Positions 14,333 to 22,002 of a stretch of 40,283 bases of DNA are shown here, in pieces. The notes under the pieces are model-generated. The model was not told the origin of the DNA. It did no database searches and was given only the letters and a program-made list of their open reading frames with translations. The translations under genes and the position numbers were made by a program. The stretch's first letter is position 1. Every line of letters starts with the position of its first letter. The stretch is from NCBI GenBank assembly GCA_031553225.1, contig JAVBLU010000009.1:1-40283 (forward strand), read 5' to 3'. The DNA is from JAVBLU01 sp031553225 (GTDB taxonomy: Bacteria > Bacillota > Clostridia > Christensenellales > UBA1750).

Positions 14333-16810
14333 TTATACTACCCCGGCGGGGCCGGTGGCGTGCAGGTTCAGGCCTTCCAGGCAGAACGCGGACGGTTCGC
14401 GGCCATACAGGGCCACGGGCCGCTTCTCCCACGGAAGGAGCGTGACAAAGCCGGGCAAACACACCCCGCCGGGCGCATACGCGCATACGCCGACGGCCGG
14501 GTGCGGGCTGTCGTTGCACAAGGCATAGCCCTCGCCCTCCGCCCGCAGGGCCACCTGCGCGGGCGCAAGACGCCGCAGCGGCGCAAGGGGCGGCCCGTCC
14601 GGCGCGCAGGCAAAGGCGTACGCCTCGCGGGCGACGCATTGCTCGCCCGCAAAAGCCGCAAGGGCAAGGATAAGCACGCCCGCGGCGGTGTGCGGCAAGG
14701 CGGCGGCGAGGGCGAAGCAGGGCGCGGCGGGCTGGCTCGGCGCGACCATGGCGGTTTGCTCGTGCAGCACTTCCCCGCGGGGGCCGAGAAGCCGCGCGTC
14801 CACGCGCAGCGCGGAGGCTGCGGGGGCGGCCAGCAGCACCTCGGCGCGGAAGGTCTCGCCCGGCGCCAAGGAAAGCCGGTCGTAGCGCGCGCACAGCAGC
14901 ACCTCGCCCGCCGCGGCGCTCAGGGCGTAGGCAGCGGGGCGGGGCGCCGCGTCGTAATCAAAGAGGGCCGTGTTCGAGGCGTTCGGGAAGGGGTCGTTGC
15001 CCATCCATACGAACAGCCCGGCGCAGCCGGGCGCGCGGCGGCGGCAGGACTGCGCCATGTAGCGCACCGCCTCGGCCTGCAGGTACCGGCTCTCCCGCAC
15101 GTATTGCGGCAGATCCGCCTCGCCGCGGCAGGGGCCGAACAGCGCGCCGAGCTGCTCGTGCTGAATCCACCACGCGCCCCGGTGCGCGTGCAGGGCGTTT
15201 GCAGCCGTGGGCGGCCACAGCGGCAAACCGCCGCTGTAGCGCTCCAGCAGGTCAAGGCGGGCTGCGCCGGGCGCGCCGGACTCGGACCTGAGAAGACAAT
15301 CGTCGCGGTTGTAGTAGGCATAGTGCTCGCGCACGCCCAGGTACTTCCAAGGGCCGTGCACGTCGTGGCAGACGCCGCGGCCAAGCTCGTCAAGGCCGGG
15401 CATGCCCACCGCGCCGCTGGGCGATGTGGGAAAAAAGCAGCGGCCTTCGTCCAGCCTGCGCACCACGCGGCCAAGCCGCGCAATCGCCGGATGGCGCTCG
15501 TCCAGGGGGCGCCCGTCGTCCGCGAGCAGCTCGTTGCCGCCCGACCACGCGGCCAGACAGGGATGAGCGCGGCGGCGGCGCACGAAGGAGGCGGCCACCT
15601 CTTCAAGGCGGTCCAGGAAGGCGTCGTCCTCGGGCGGGCGGTTGGACAGGCCCGAGGAGGACAGGGGAAATTCCTGCCATACAAGAAGGCCCAGCTCGTC
15701 GCACAAATCATAGAAGGCGGCCTTCTCCAGCACGGCGCCGCCCCATACGCGCAGGATGCGCACGCCCATGGCGCGCAATGCCGAAAGCATAGGCGCCAGG
15801 GTCTCGCGGCAGACGTTGCCGGGGTACATGCGAAACGGGGCCCAGTTGACGCCGGTTAGGTAGATGTCGCGGCCGTTTAGGCGGCATTGGTAGGCCAGGG
15901 CGTCCGTCCGCCCGGCCACGTGGGTGAAGGACAGCTCGCGGAAACCGACGAGCGCGCCCGCAGAATCGGCGCAGATCTGCCCGCGGTCCACGCGCAGGCG
16001 CACCTCGTACAGAACCGGGTCGTCCGTATCCCACACCCCGGGCCCCGGCAGATCCATTTCGTGAAGCACGCTTTCTCGGCAGGAGCGCAACTCGGCTTGC
16101 GCCTCCAGCGAGGCGACCAGCTCGCCCCCTCTGAGCACGCGGTAGTGGAAGGCGTAACGGCCGCCGATGTGCGCTTCCAGTTCGGTGTGCAGCTGAATGC
16201 GGCCGCCGCCGCCCGGCAGAAGGGACGCCCTGGGCCAAAAAGCGTCGATGACCAGGCCGGAGGTTGTCCGAACGCTGATGTCGTCCCATATGCCCGTGCT
16301 CACCATGCGCGGGCACCAGTCCCATCCATAAGCGTAGCGGGCTTTCAGGGCGCGCTCCTCGTGCGTTTTGCCCAGCTGTCCGGTCACCTCGGGGGGCGCG
16401 TCAAAGCATATCTGCAGGCGGTTCTCGCCCTGCAGATGCACGGCGGCGGTGATGTCCGCCCGAAGAGGCAGGTGCATGCCCGGCAGACGGGCCACCTCAT
16501 GGCCGTTCAGGCGGACCGTGCCCTGGTGGTCCAGCCCCTCGCAGCACAGGTACACCCGTTCGACGTATCGTTCCTCGGGTAGGGTGAAGGTGCGTTCCAG
16601 AAGGAAATCGCGGTGCTCCGTCCACTCGGCGTAGCGGCTGTTCACGCCCAGCAGCGGGTCAGGCATAAGCCCGGCCGCGGCCAAATCGCTTTGGACGCTG
16701 CCGGGCACGTGCGCGGTAGCCGTAAATTCCGGGGCTTCGCCCCACAAATAACCGCCGCGGCGATAGCACGACAGCGCCCATTCACCGTGCAACGGCAGTA
16801 CCTTCGACAA
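14333..16810 (-). CDS. Beta-mannosidase-like glycoside hydrolase family 2
   Basis: An 825-residue retaining glycosidase. The opening LHGEWALSCY is the usual jelly-roll start, GWDWCPRMVSTGIW (162-175) is characteristic of GH2 beta-mannosidases, and the barrel has RVWGG (354-358), the acid/base Glu427 in WSGGNE and the likely nucleophile Glu510 in RSESG. No signal peptide is seen, so the substrate is probably an imported manno-oligosaccharide. The start is a TTG at 16810 with GGGAG nine bases upstream; no earlier start exists, and the next ATG would remove the conserved N-terminus. It lies 40 bases after the sigma-fusion gene and 15 before the oxidoreductase gene. Mannose specificity is likely but unproven. 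Confidence 0.88.
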   Translation of the reverse strand: MSKVLPLHGEWALSCYRRGGYLWGEAPEFTATAHVPGSVQSDLAAAGLMPDPLLGVNSRYAEWTEHRDFLLERTFTLPEERYVERVYLCCEGLDHQGTVRLNGHEVARLPGMHLPLRADITAAVHLQGENRLQICFDAPPEVTGQLGKTHEERALKARYAYGWDWCPRMVSTGIWDDISVRTTSGLVIDAFWPRASLLPGGGGRIQLHTELEAHIGGRYAFHYRVLRGGELVASLEAQAELRSCRESVLHEMDLPGPGVWDTDDPVLYEVRLRVDRGQICADSAGALVGFRELSFTHVAGRTDALAYQCRLNGRDIYLTGVNWAPFRMYPGNVCRETLAPMLSALRAMGVRILRVWGGAVLEKAAFYDLCDELGLLVWQEFPLSSSGLSNRPPEDDAFLDRLEEVAASFVRRRRAHPCLAAWSGGNELLADDGRPLDERHPAIARLGRVVRRLDEGRCFFPTSPSGAVGMPGLDELGRGVCHDVHGPWKYLGVREHYAYYNRDDCLLRSESGAPGAARLDLLERYSGGLPLWPPTAANALHAHRGAWWIQHEQLGALFGPCRGEADLPQYVRESRYLQAEAVRYMAQSCRRRAPGCAGLFVWMGNDPFPNASNTALFDYDAAPRPAAYALSAAAGEVLLCARYDRLSLAPGETFRAEVLLAAPAASALRVDARLLGPRGEVLHEQTAMVAPSQPAAPCFALAAALPHTAAGVLILALAAFAGEQCVAREAYAFACAPDGPPLAPLRRLAPAQVALRAEGEGYALCNDSPHPAVGVCAYAPGGVCLPGFVTLLPWEKRPVALYGREPSAFCLEGLNLHATGPAGVV

Positions 16811-16850
16811 GATGGATCTCTCCCAATAGCCCCAAAGAGCCTCCGGCGGA

Positions 16851-19067
16851 TTATGGCGCGTCGCCGCCGCCGTATCCGGCGACCGGGGGCATGCTGTCCG
16901 TATAGCCTATTTCTACGCGCTCGATGGTTTTCCCTTCCGGGGGCCCGCTCGCCGTCACGCGCAGCGTAAATGTGTCGCCCAAACTGCACGGCTGCGCGCA
17001 ATCCTGGATCAGCTCGAAACAGCTCGTTTCCTGTCCAAGCTGGGTTTCGACAAACTCCGGGCTGTTCGGGAGCCACGCCTCTCCAATGTCGTATGCCCCC
17101 ATCCGGAGTACGTCCGGCGTGGTGCTCAGGTAGGCGACGCGCAGCGGGTGCCAAAGCGTAGGCGCGGCCAGGCGTATAAACCCGGGCAGCTGATCGCCCA
17201 GCGCGAGGAAATGCTCCATGCGCGCGCGCACGGTCTGTGGGTCGCGCTCGCCGTCTACAGCCATGGAGAGCATCTGTAGCCAGTCGAACTCGCCCAGGCG
17301 GAAGCTGAAGGAGGAGGCCTGGCCCAGCCCGTCGCCAAGCGTAGCCGTCAGCTCAAAGTCGGTCTCGGCGAAAATGACGGGCGGGGACGGGAGTGGGGAC
17401 GGCGGGAGCGGAGGATCGCCGCATATGGGGAACGCCGTGGGCGTGGGGGTAGGCGTGGGCGTAGGCTCGGGCGTTGGCGTGGGCGTTGGCGTGGGCGTAG
17501 GCTCGGGCGCCGGATCGGGTTCTGGGGCGGGCGCGGCAGGCTCGGGCGGCGGAGTGGGAAGGCTGCCGTAGGGCGGGCCCGGATCGGGCGTAGGCGGCAA
17601 AAGAGCCGGGGTGGCTACCGGCTCCTGCGACTTAACCGTAGGCGAGGGCGATACGGACGGCTTGGCCGTTGCCTTGGGGGCCGGCGACGGTTTGGGCGTC
17701 GCCCTCTGCGAGGGCATGACGAGGGCCGGCCGGGGCGTGCTCGTTCCCATGGAGGGACGCGGTGTAGGCGCGGCAGGGCTGGGCGACGCGGAGGATGTGG
17801 ACGTACCCGCCGATACCGCGGGCGGCGGGGAGGATGTCGGCGTGGCCGCCAAAGCCCCGGCGCCCGTGCCCGCCGACGCGGTAGGGAGGGCGTCCTGCCG
17901 GCCGGATACGCCCGATGTCTCCGGGCCGTTCTGTCGGCCGGCCTGCCCCACCCCGCCCGCCGCACCCTGCGTGTTGTGGAAAACGCCCTGTCCCGCCCCG
18001 CCCCCAGGCGGCGCGGCGCTCCCCCCCGCGCCCAGCGGGCCGCCTACGGCGCCGCCGGGCAGCTGATCGCCCGTGGCCGCGGAAGGGGCGCCTACGGCAG
18101 GCTCCTGCCGGGGCAGCAGCCCAAAGCCGTTTGTGGCCTGCGCGGTGACAAGCACGACCGCGCCCAGGGCCACTGCGGCAATCGTCACCACGAGGCTTCC
18201 GGCCGCGCCCACGGTGGCTCCGGCGGCTCCGACGACCCCGGCGGCCGAAGCGCCCGTCGCGGCGGAGCCTGCCGCGGTGGAGCCCGCGGCGGCGGTTCCG
18301 GGCGCGCCTGCCGCCGTGCCGGGCGCGGTCATCTGAGCGCCGCCATAGCGGCTTTGGTAGGTCATCCTGTGCGCCAGCCCTATCAGGCCCTTGGGCGCGG
18401 GCGCGGCCGTACCGGCCGCGATGCCGCCCCAGATGGACCCGGCGGTCTTCATGGGCATGGCGATGAAGGGAATGGCCGCCAGCAGGCGCATGGAATCGAT
18501 GCGGCCGGGCTCCTCGCCCAGCATGCGGCGCATGGCCGTGCGGGCGTAATTCAGCCGGCTCTTCACCGTGCCTTCCGAGCACTTAAGCGCCATGGCGATC
18601 TCAGCGATGGACAGGTCGTGGTAGTAGTACAGCAGCATGCAGGTTTTCTGCGGGGCCGGAAGGCGCTCGATGAAGGCGCGCAGAAGCTGCGCGCGCTCAT
18701 GGTCGGAGGCCACGTTTTCCGGGGCGGCCTCGGGCGATTCATCCTTGAGCTGCATGAAGGTTTGCTCGGCCGTCTCGCCCATCAGCTGCTCGCGGCGCTT
18801 GCGGAAGATGCGGTTGCAGCGGAAGATGATAATGCGGTACATCCACGCGGCAAAGGCGCGGTTGTCCCGCAGCGTGCTCAGGGCGCGGTACGCCTCGATG
18901 AAGGCCTCCTGCACGATGTCCTGGGCCATGTGCGGGTCGCCGATGGTCAGCAGGGCCAGGGAATACAGGCGGTCGCGGTATGCGTTGTACAGCTTCTCGA
19001 AAGCCAGCTGGTCGCCGGTCTCGCGAAACTGTTGGAGGTACTCAAGCTCTTCGCGGTTAACGCTCAA
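16851..19067 (-). CDS. ECF-type sigma factor fused to a transmembrane segment and extracytoplasmic domain
   Basis: A 738-residue protein in one uninterrupted frame. Residues 15-92 match sigma-70 region 2 (FEKLYNAYRDRLYSLA, AQDIVQEAFIEAYR, AFAAWMYRII). Residues 125-184 match region 4 with its helix-turn-helix (LSIAEIAMALKCSEGTVKSRLNYAR). Next come an Ala/Gly-rich stretch (245-290), one membrane helix (about 291-311), a Pro/Thr/Ser linker (320-560) with Pro-Thr repeats, and a C-terminal domain (565-738) with Cys549, Cys683, Cys690 and Cys694. I do not recognise the last domain. The sigma part should be inside and the tail outside the cell. The TTG start at 19067 has AAGGAGG eight bases upstream. 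No separate anti-sigma gene is adjacent. Release by proteolysis is an inference. Confidence 0.85.
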   Translation of the reverse strand: MSVNREELEYLQQFRETGDQLAFEKLYNAYRDRLYSLALLTIGDPHMAQDIVQEAFIEAYRALSTLRDNRAFAAWMYRIIIFRCNRIFRKRREQLMGETAEQTFMQLKDESPEAAPENVASDHERAQLLRAFIERLPAPQKTCMLLYYYHDLSIAEIAMALKCSEGTVKSRLNYARTAMRRMLGEEPGRIDSMRLLAAIPFIAMPMKTAGSIWGGIAAGTAAPAPKGLIGLAHRMTYQSRYGGAQMTAPGTAAGAPGTAAAGSTAAGSAATGASAAGVVGAAGATVGAAGSLVVTIAAVALGAVVLVTAQATNGFGLLPRQEPAVGAPSAATGDQLPGGAVGGPLGAGGSAAPPGGGAGQGVFHNTQGAAGGVGQAGRQNGPETSGVSGRQDALPTASAGTGAGALAATPTSSPPPAVSAGTSTSSASPSPAAPTPRPSMGTSTPRPALVMPSQRATPKPSPAPKATAKPSVSPSPTVKSQEPVATPALLPPTPDPGPPYGSLPTPPPEPAAPAPEPDPAPEPTPTPTPTPTPEPTPTPTPTPTAFPICGDPPLPPSPLPSPPVIFAETDFELTATLGDGLGQASSFSFRLGEFDWLQMLSMAVDGERDPQTVRARMEHFLALGDQLPGFIRLAAPTLWHPLRVAYLSTTPDVLRMGAYDIGEAWLPNSPEFVETQLGQETSCFELIQDCAQPCSLGDTFTLRVTASGPPEGKTIERVEIGYTDSMPPVAGYGGGDAP
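17433..17507 (-). repeat. Pro-Thr coding minisatellite inside the sigma-fusion linker
   Basis: The DNA is built from six-base units (GTGGGC / GTAGGC / GTTGGC on the plus strand) encoding two runs of Pro-Thr separated by Pro-Glu, residues 521-545. Such runs form an extended wall-spanning linker. Because units are multiples of three, slippage would change linker length without breaking the frame. Confidence 0.85.
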
Positions 19068-19096
19068 CGCCTGTTCCTCCTTCCCTCGCCTGGTGT

Positions 19097-19172
19097 GCGG
19101 GTTTGCCGTACAAAACGCGCATCCGCACGCGTGCTTTCGTCCGCCGGAAGGGCTGCGGCAAACAAAACCCGC
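19097..19172 (-). promoter_or_regulatory. Possible structured leader before the sigma-fusion gene
   Basis: In the leader RNA, GCGGGTTT (19165-19172) followed after five bases by GCCG (19156-19159) can pair with CGGCAAACCCGC (19097-19108). This gives a 12-bp long-range stem with one bulge that ends just before the ribosome binding site. The leader is about 160 bases long, much longer than others here. No known riboswitch was recognised; the fold was judged by eye. Confidence 0.35.
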
Positions 19173-19234
19173 CGCGGAAAGCCTCCTCGCGAAGCGGCGC
19201 TGCGCGCGCCGAAAGAGCCGACTGCCACACGATT

Positions 19235-19263
19235 ATCATATCAGGATTTCCCACATATGACAA
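19235..19263 (-). promoter_or_regulatory. Promoter of the sigma-mannosidase-oxidoreductase operon
   Basis: On the minus strand TTGTCA (19258-19263) and TATGAT (19235-19240) are 17 bases apart, a good housekeeping sigma-A promoter. It would drive the sigma-fusion gene and, given gaps of 40 and 15 bases and no terminator, the two enzyme genes behind it. No second promoter typical of ECF self-activation was recognised. Confidence 0.75.
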
Positions 19264-19354
19264 CTTTTTTCGCTCGCGCGGTCCCTTTGTTCAACACAAC
19301 CGGGCGCTTACGGATGTCCGCCCGCGCGTCTGCGCGCCATATGCCGCCCCGGGG

Positions 19355-19383
19355 TTTACACGGGCCCCGGAAAGAGGTACAAT
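19355..19383 (+). promoter_or_regulatory. Promoter of the rRNA methyltransferase gene
   Basis: TTTACA (19355-19360) and TACAAT (19378-19383) are spaced by 17 bases on the plus strand. The start would be about 30 bases before the ATG at 19422. Confidence 0.7.
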
Positions 19384-19421
19384 GCCCACGGCGCTTGGCC
19401 GGCCGCGCCGGAGCCGGGCGC

Positions 19422-20558
19422 ATGGGAGTGAGTGTCATCAGGTGGTTCGCCGCCGTTCCCTTCGGCACGGAAGGGCTTTGCAGCCAGGAGCTGCGCGCGC
19501 TGGGCCTCGCCGGCGTCGCCGCAGACACGGGGCGGGTATTTTTTGAGGGCGAGCCGGCGGGGGCGCTGGCGGCCAACCTTTGGCTGCGCACGGCCGAGCG
19601 GGTGTACCTGCAGGCCGGGCGGTTTACCGCCGTCACGTTCGAGGAGCTGTTTCAGGGCGTCGTGGCTATCCCCTGGGAGGACCTGGTTCCGCCGGACGGC
19701 CGGCTGCCCGTGCGCGCGCAGTGCGCTCGTTCGCGGCTCATGAGTCCGTCCGACTGCCAAAAAATACTGAAAAAGGCCATCGCCGAGCGCTTCCGCCGCA
19801 CCCGCGGCCTTGCGCGCCTGCCCGAGACCGGGGCGGCCTGCGCGGTGAGCCTGTGGCTTTCCAAGGATGAAGTGGTTCTTGGCGTGGACGCGAGCGGCGA
19901 GGCGCTGCACAAGCGCGGCTACCGGCTGCTCAACCACGAAGCGCCCCTGCGCGAGACGCTGGCGGCCGCCGTGCTCCTGTCGTCCTCCTGGCGGCCCGGC
20001 GTTCCCCTGCACGACCCGATGTGCGGCAGCGGCACGCTCCTTATCGAGGCGGCGCTCATCGCCGCCCGCCGCGCCCCCGGCCTTTCGCGCGCCTTTGCGA
20101 TGGAGGGGTGGCCCATGCTGGAAGGCGCCGACGCCGAGCGCGTGCGGCGGCAGGCGCGGGAGGCCGCGCTGCCCTTCTGCGGCCTTGCCATATCCGGCAG
20201 CGACGTGGACCCGCAGGCGATCGGCCTGTGCGCGCAGCACCTGCGCAACGCCGGCCTCGCGGAGGCGGTCGCCGCGCGCGTGTGCGACGCGGCCGAGCTG
20301 GCCGCCCCAGGCCCCTCGGGATTCTACATCGCCAACCCGCCCTACGGCGAGCGCCTGGACGAGGGCGGCGACGGCAAAGCGGCCCTTGCCGCGCTGCGCG
20401 CCCTGCAGGAGCGCTCCCCGGGCTGGTCCATGGCGTTCCTCACGCCGTATCCGGGGGCGGAGCGCCTTTTCGGCCGCGTCGCCGACAAGCGCCGCCGTTT
20501 CTACAACGGGCGCTTGGAGTGCACCGCTTACGAATACCGCGCAAGAGCGGCTCTATAG
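19422..20558 (+). CDS. RlmL-type class I rRNA guanine-N2 methyltransferase (THUMP domain)
   Basis: A 378-residue RNA methyltransferase. The N-terminal region (VIRWFAAVPFGTEGLCSQEL) and the following 150 residues fit the ferredoxin-like plus THUMP RNA-binding module. The SAM-binding motif is DPMCGSGTLLIEAALIA (about 201-217), and the catalytic tetrapeptide is NPPY in NPPYGERL. The layout matches the RlmL/YpsC group that modifies 23S rRNA. The ATG at 19422 was chosen because the promoter lies just upstream and the protein then begins at the conserved region. The frame is also open for another 1.4 kb upstream, antisense to the sigma gene, which is an artefact of base composition. Confidence 0.9.
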   Translation: MGVSVIRWFAAVPFGTEGLCSQELRALGLAGVAADTGRVFFEGEPAGALAANLWLRTAERVYLQAGRFTAVTFEELFQGVVAIPWEDLVPPDGRLPVRAQCARSRLMSPSDCQKILKKAIAERFRRTRGLARLPETGAACAVSLWLSKDEVVLGVDASGEALHKRGYRLLNHEAPLRETLAAAVLLSSSWRPGVPLHDPMCGSGTLLIEAALIAARRAPGLSRAFAMEGWPMLEGADAERVRRQAREAALPFCGLAISGSDVDPQAIGLCAQHLRNAGLAEAVAARVCDAAELAAPGPSGFYIANPPYGERLDEGGDGKAALAALRALQERSPGWSMAFLTPYPGAERLFGRVADKRRRFYNGRLECTAYEYRARAAL

Positions 20559-20612
20559 TTATCGTATGCCGGGTCCCAGGTTTTTACTTTTGCGGCGGGC
20601 GCGCCGTTGCGC

Positions 20613-21890
20613 CTACAGCCCCAGCAGCGTGCGCGCCGCGCCCACCAGATACAGCGACCCGGACACCACGATCACATCCGGCGCGGCCGCGCGCGCCATG
20701 GAAAGCGCCGCGGCGACGTCGGGCGCGGCCTGCGCGGGGCGGCCAAGCGACAGGTACAGCTCCTGAAGCGTCTGTGCGGGCAGCGCCCGGTGCGATTCCG
20801 GGGCAACGCACACCACCGTCTGGGCAAAGGACGCAAACTGCTCGGCCACGGCCCGATAGGCCTTGTCGGCCATGATGCCCGTCACCAGGGCCACGCGCCG
20901 CCCGGAAAAGTAGCGCTCCACGGCCGCGCGCAGCGTGCGGGCGGCGGGCTCGTTGTGCGCGCCATCCAGCAGCATGGGCGGCTCGCCCGCCACCAGCTCC
21001 AGACGCCCGGGCCAGGCGGCCGAGGCAAATCCCTTAAGGACCGCCTCGTCCGGCAGGCGCACGCCCCGGCTGCGCAGCGCCAAAAGCGCCGTGAGCGCGG
21101 TGGCGGCGTTGGCGATTTGGTGCTCGCCCGCCAGGCGGATGCGCACCTCCGGGAAGGACGCGCCGCTGTAGGCATAGGCGAAGCGCTGGTCGGCCAGGTC
21201 GCCGCGCAGAACGCGCACATCCGCATCCCCTGCGTACCACAGCGGGGCGTTTTTTTCCGCGGCCATCTCACGAAGGGGCGAGAGCGCCTCCTCGGCCAGC
21301 GGGTACACGGCGAGCGGCGTGTTCGGCTTGATGATGCCGCCTTTCTCGCGGGCGATGAGCGGAAGCGTCCCGCCCAGCAGCTTCATGTGATCCAGGCCGA
21401 TGCTGCCGATGACGCAAGCAAGGGGCTCCACCACGTTCGTGGGGTCCAGCCGCCCCCCCAGGCCCACCTCGACGACGGCGAAGGTAACCCCCGCGCGCCG
21501 GAAGGCCTCAAAGCACACGGCCGTGCCGATCTCAAAGAACGTGGGGCGCACGCCCTCCCCGCGCAGCTCCTCCACGGCTCCGGCCACAAAGGAGGTGACG
21601 CGCGCCAGTTCCTCATCCTCAATCGGCGCCCCGCCGATGCGGATGCGCTCGTTGTAGCGCTGCAAAAACGGCGATGTGTACAGCCCCGTGCGGTGCCCGG
21701 CCGCGCGCAGCGCCGATTCCAGGTACGCGCACATGGAGCCCTTGCCGTTCGTTCCGGCCACGTGCACGCAGGGGTAGGCGTCCTGCGGACGCCCCAGCCT
21801 CTGCAGAAGCGCGCGCATGTTGGCCAGCCCGTTCTTGCTGCCCTGCCCGGCCGCGCCCTGAATATAGTCCACCGCCTGCCGATAGTCCAT
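20613..21890 (-). CDS. folC: Folylpolyglutamate synthase / dihydrofolate synthase
   Basis: A 425-residue Mur-ligase-type enzyme that adds glutamate to folates and, in bifunctional forms, to dihydropteroate. The ATP loop VAGTNGKGSMCAYLES (about 43-58) is the hallmark, followed by GLYTSPFL and FEIGTAVCFEAF, VVEVGLGGRLDPTNVV, and DGAHNEPAA in the C-terminal domain. The start at 21890 (MDYRQAVDYI) follows GGGAGAG; a longer frame upstream has no conserved content. It is convergent with the methyltransferase gene and lies 112 bases after the permease gene. Confidence 0.95.
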   Translation of the reverse strand: MDYRQAVDYIQGAAGQGSKNGLANMRALLQRLGRPQDAYPCVHVAGTNGKGSMCAYLESALRAAGHRTGLYTSPFLQRYNERIRIGGAPIEDEELARVTSFVAGAVEELRGEGVRPTFFEIGTAVCFEAFRRAGVTFAVVEVGLGGRLDPTNVVEPLACVIGSIGLDHMKLLGGTLPLIAREKGGIIKPNTPLAVYPLAEEALSPLREMAAEKNAPLWYAGDADVRVLRGDLADQRFAYAYSGASFPEVRIRLAGEHQIANAATALTALLALRSRGVRLPDEAVLKGFASAAWPGRLELVAGEPPMLLDGAHNEPAARTLRAAVERYFSGRRVALVTGIMADKAYRAVAEQFASFAQTVVCVAPESHRALPAQTLQELYLSLGRPAQAAPDVAAALSMARAAAPDVIVVSGSLYLVGAARTLLGL

Positions 21891-21944
21891 GTTCTCTCCC
21901 GCCTTCGCGCGATGGAAAGCCGCGCTTTTATCCCTTATGGCCGC

Positions 21945-21967
21945 GCCGTATATATCGGATATACGGC
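21945..21967. promoter_or_regulatory. Perfect AT-centred inverted repeat upstream of folC
   Basis: GCCGTATAT and ATATACGGC flank five bases, giving a 23-base dyad 55 bases before the folC start and 35 bases after the permease stop. The AT-rich arms stand out in GC-rich DNA and look like a dimeric repressor site. No protein is known for it and no T tract follows, so it is unlikely to be a terminator. Confidence 0.5.
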
Positions 21968-22002
21968 TATCCTGTTGCACAACAAAGCCGCCGCGCGCCG
22001 GG

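Noticed and set aside
12977..15859. 960-codon plus-strand open frame
   Set aside because: It runs antisense across the Gfo/Idh and GH2 genes and through the long hairpin. It has no recognisable domain and no ribosome binding site at a sensible start.
17200..17560. Possible CRISPR or direct-repeat array
   Set aside because: The repeats are six-base Pro-Thr codon units inside the sigma-fusion frame, with no spacers.
17976..19421. N-terminal extension of the rRNA methyltransferase frame
   Set aside because: The extra 482 codons lie antisense to the sigma-fusion gene and upstream of the methyltransferase promoter; the conserved protein begins at 19422.
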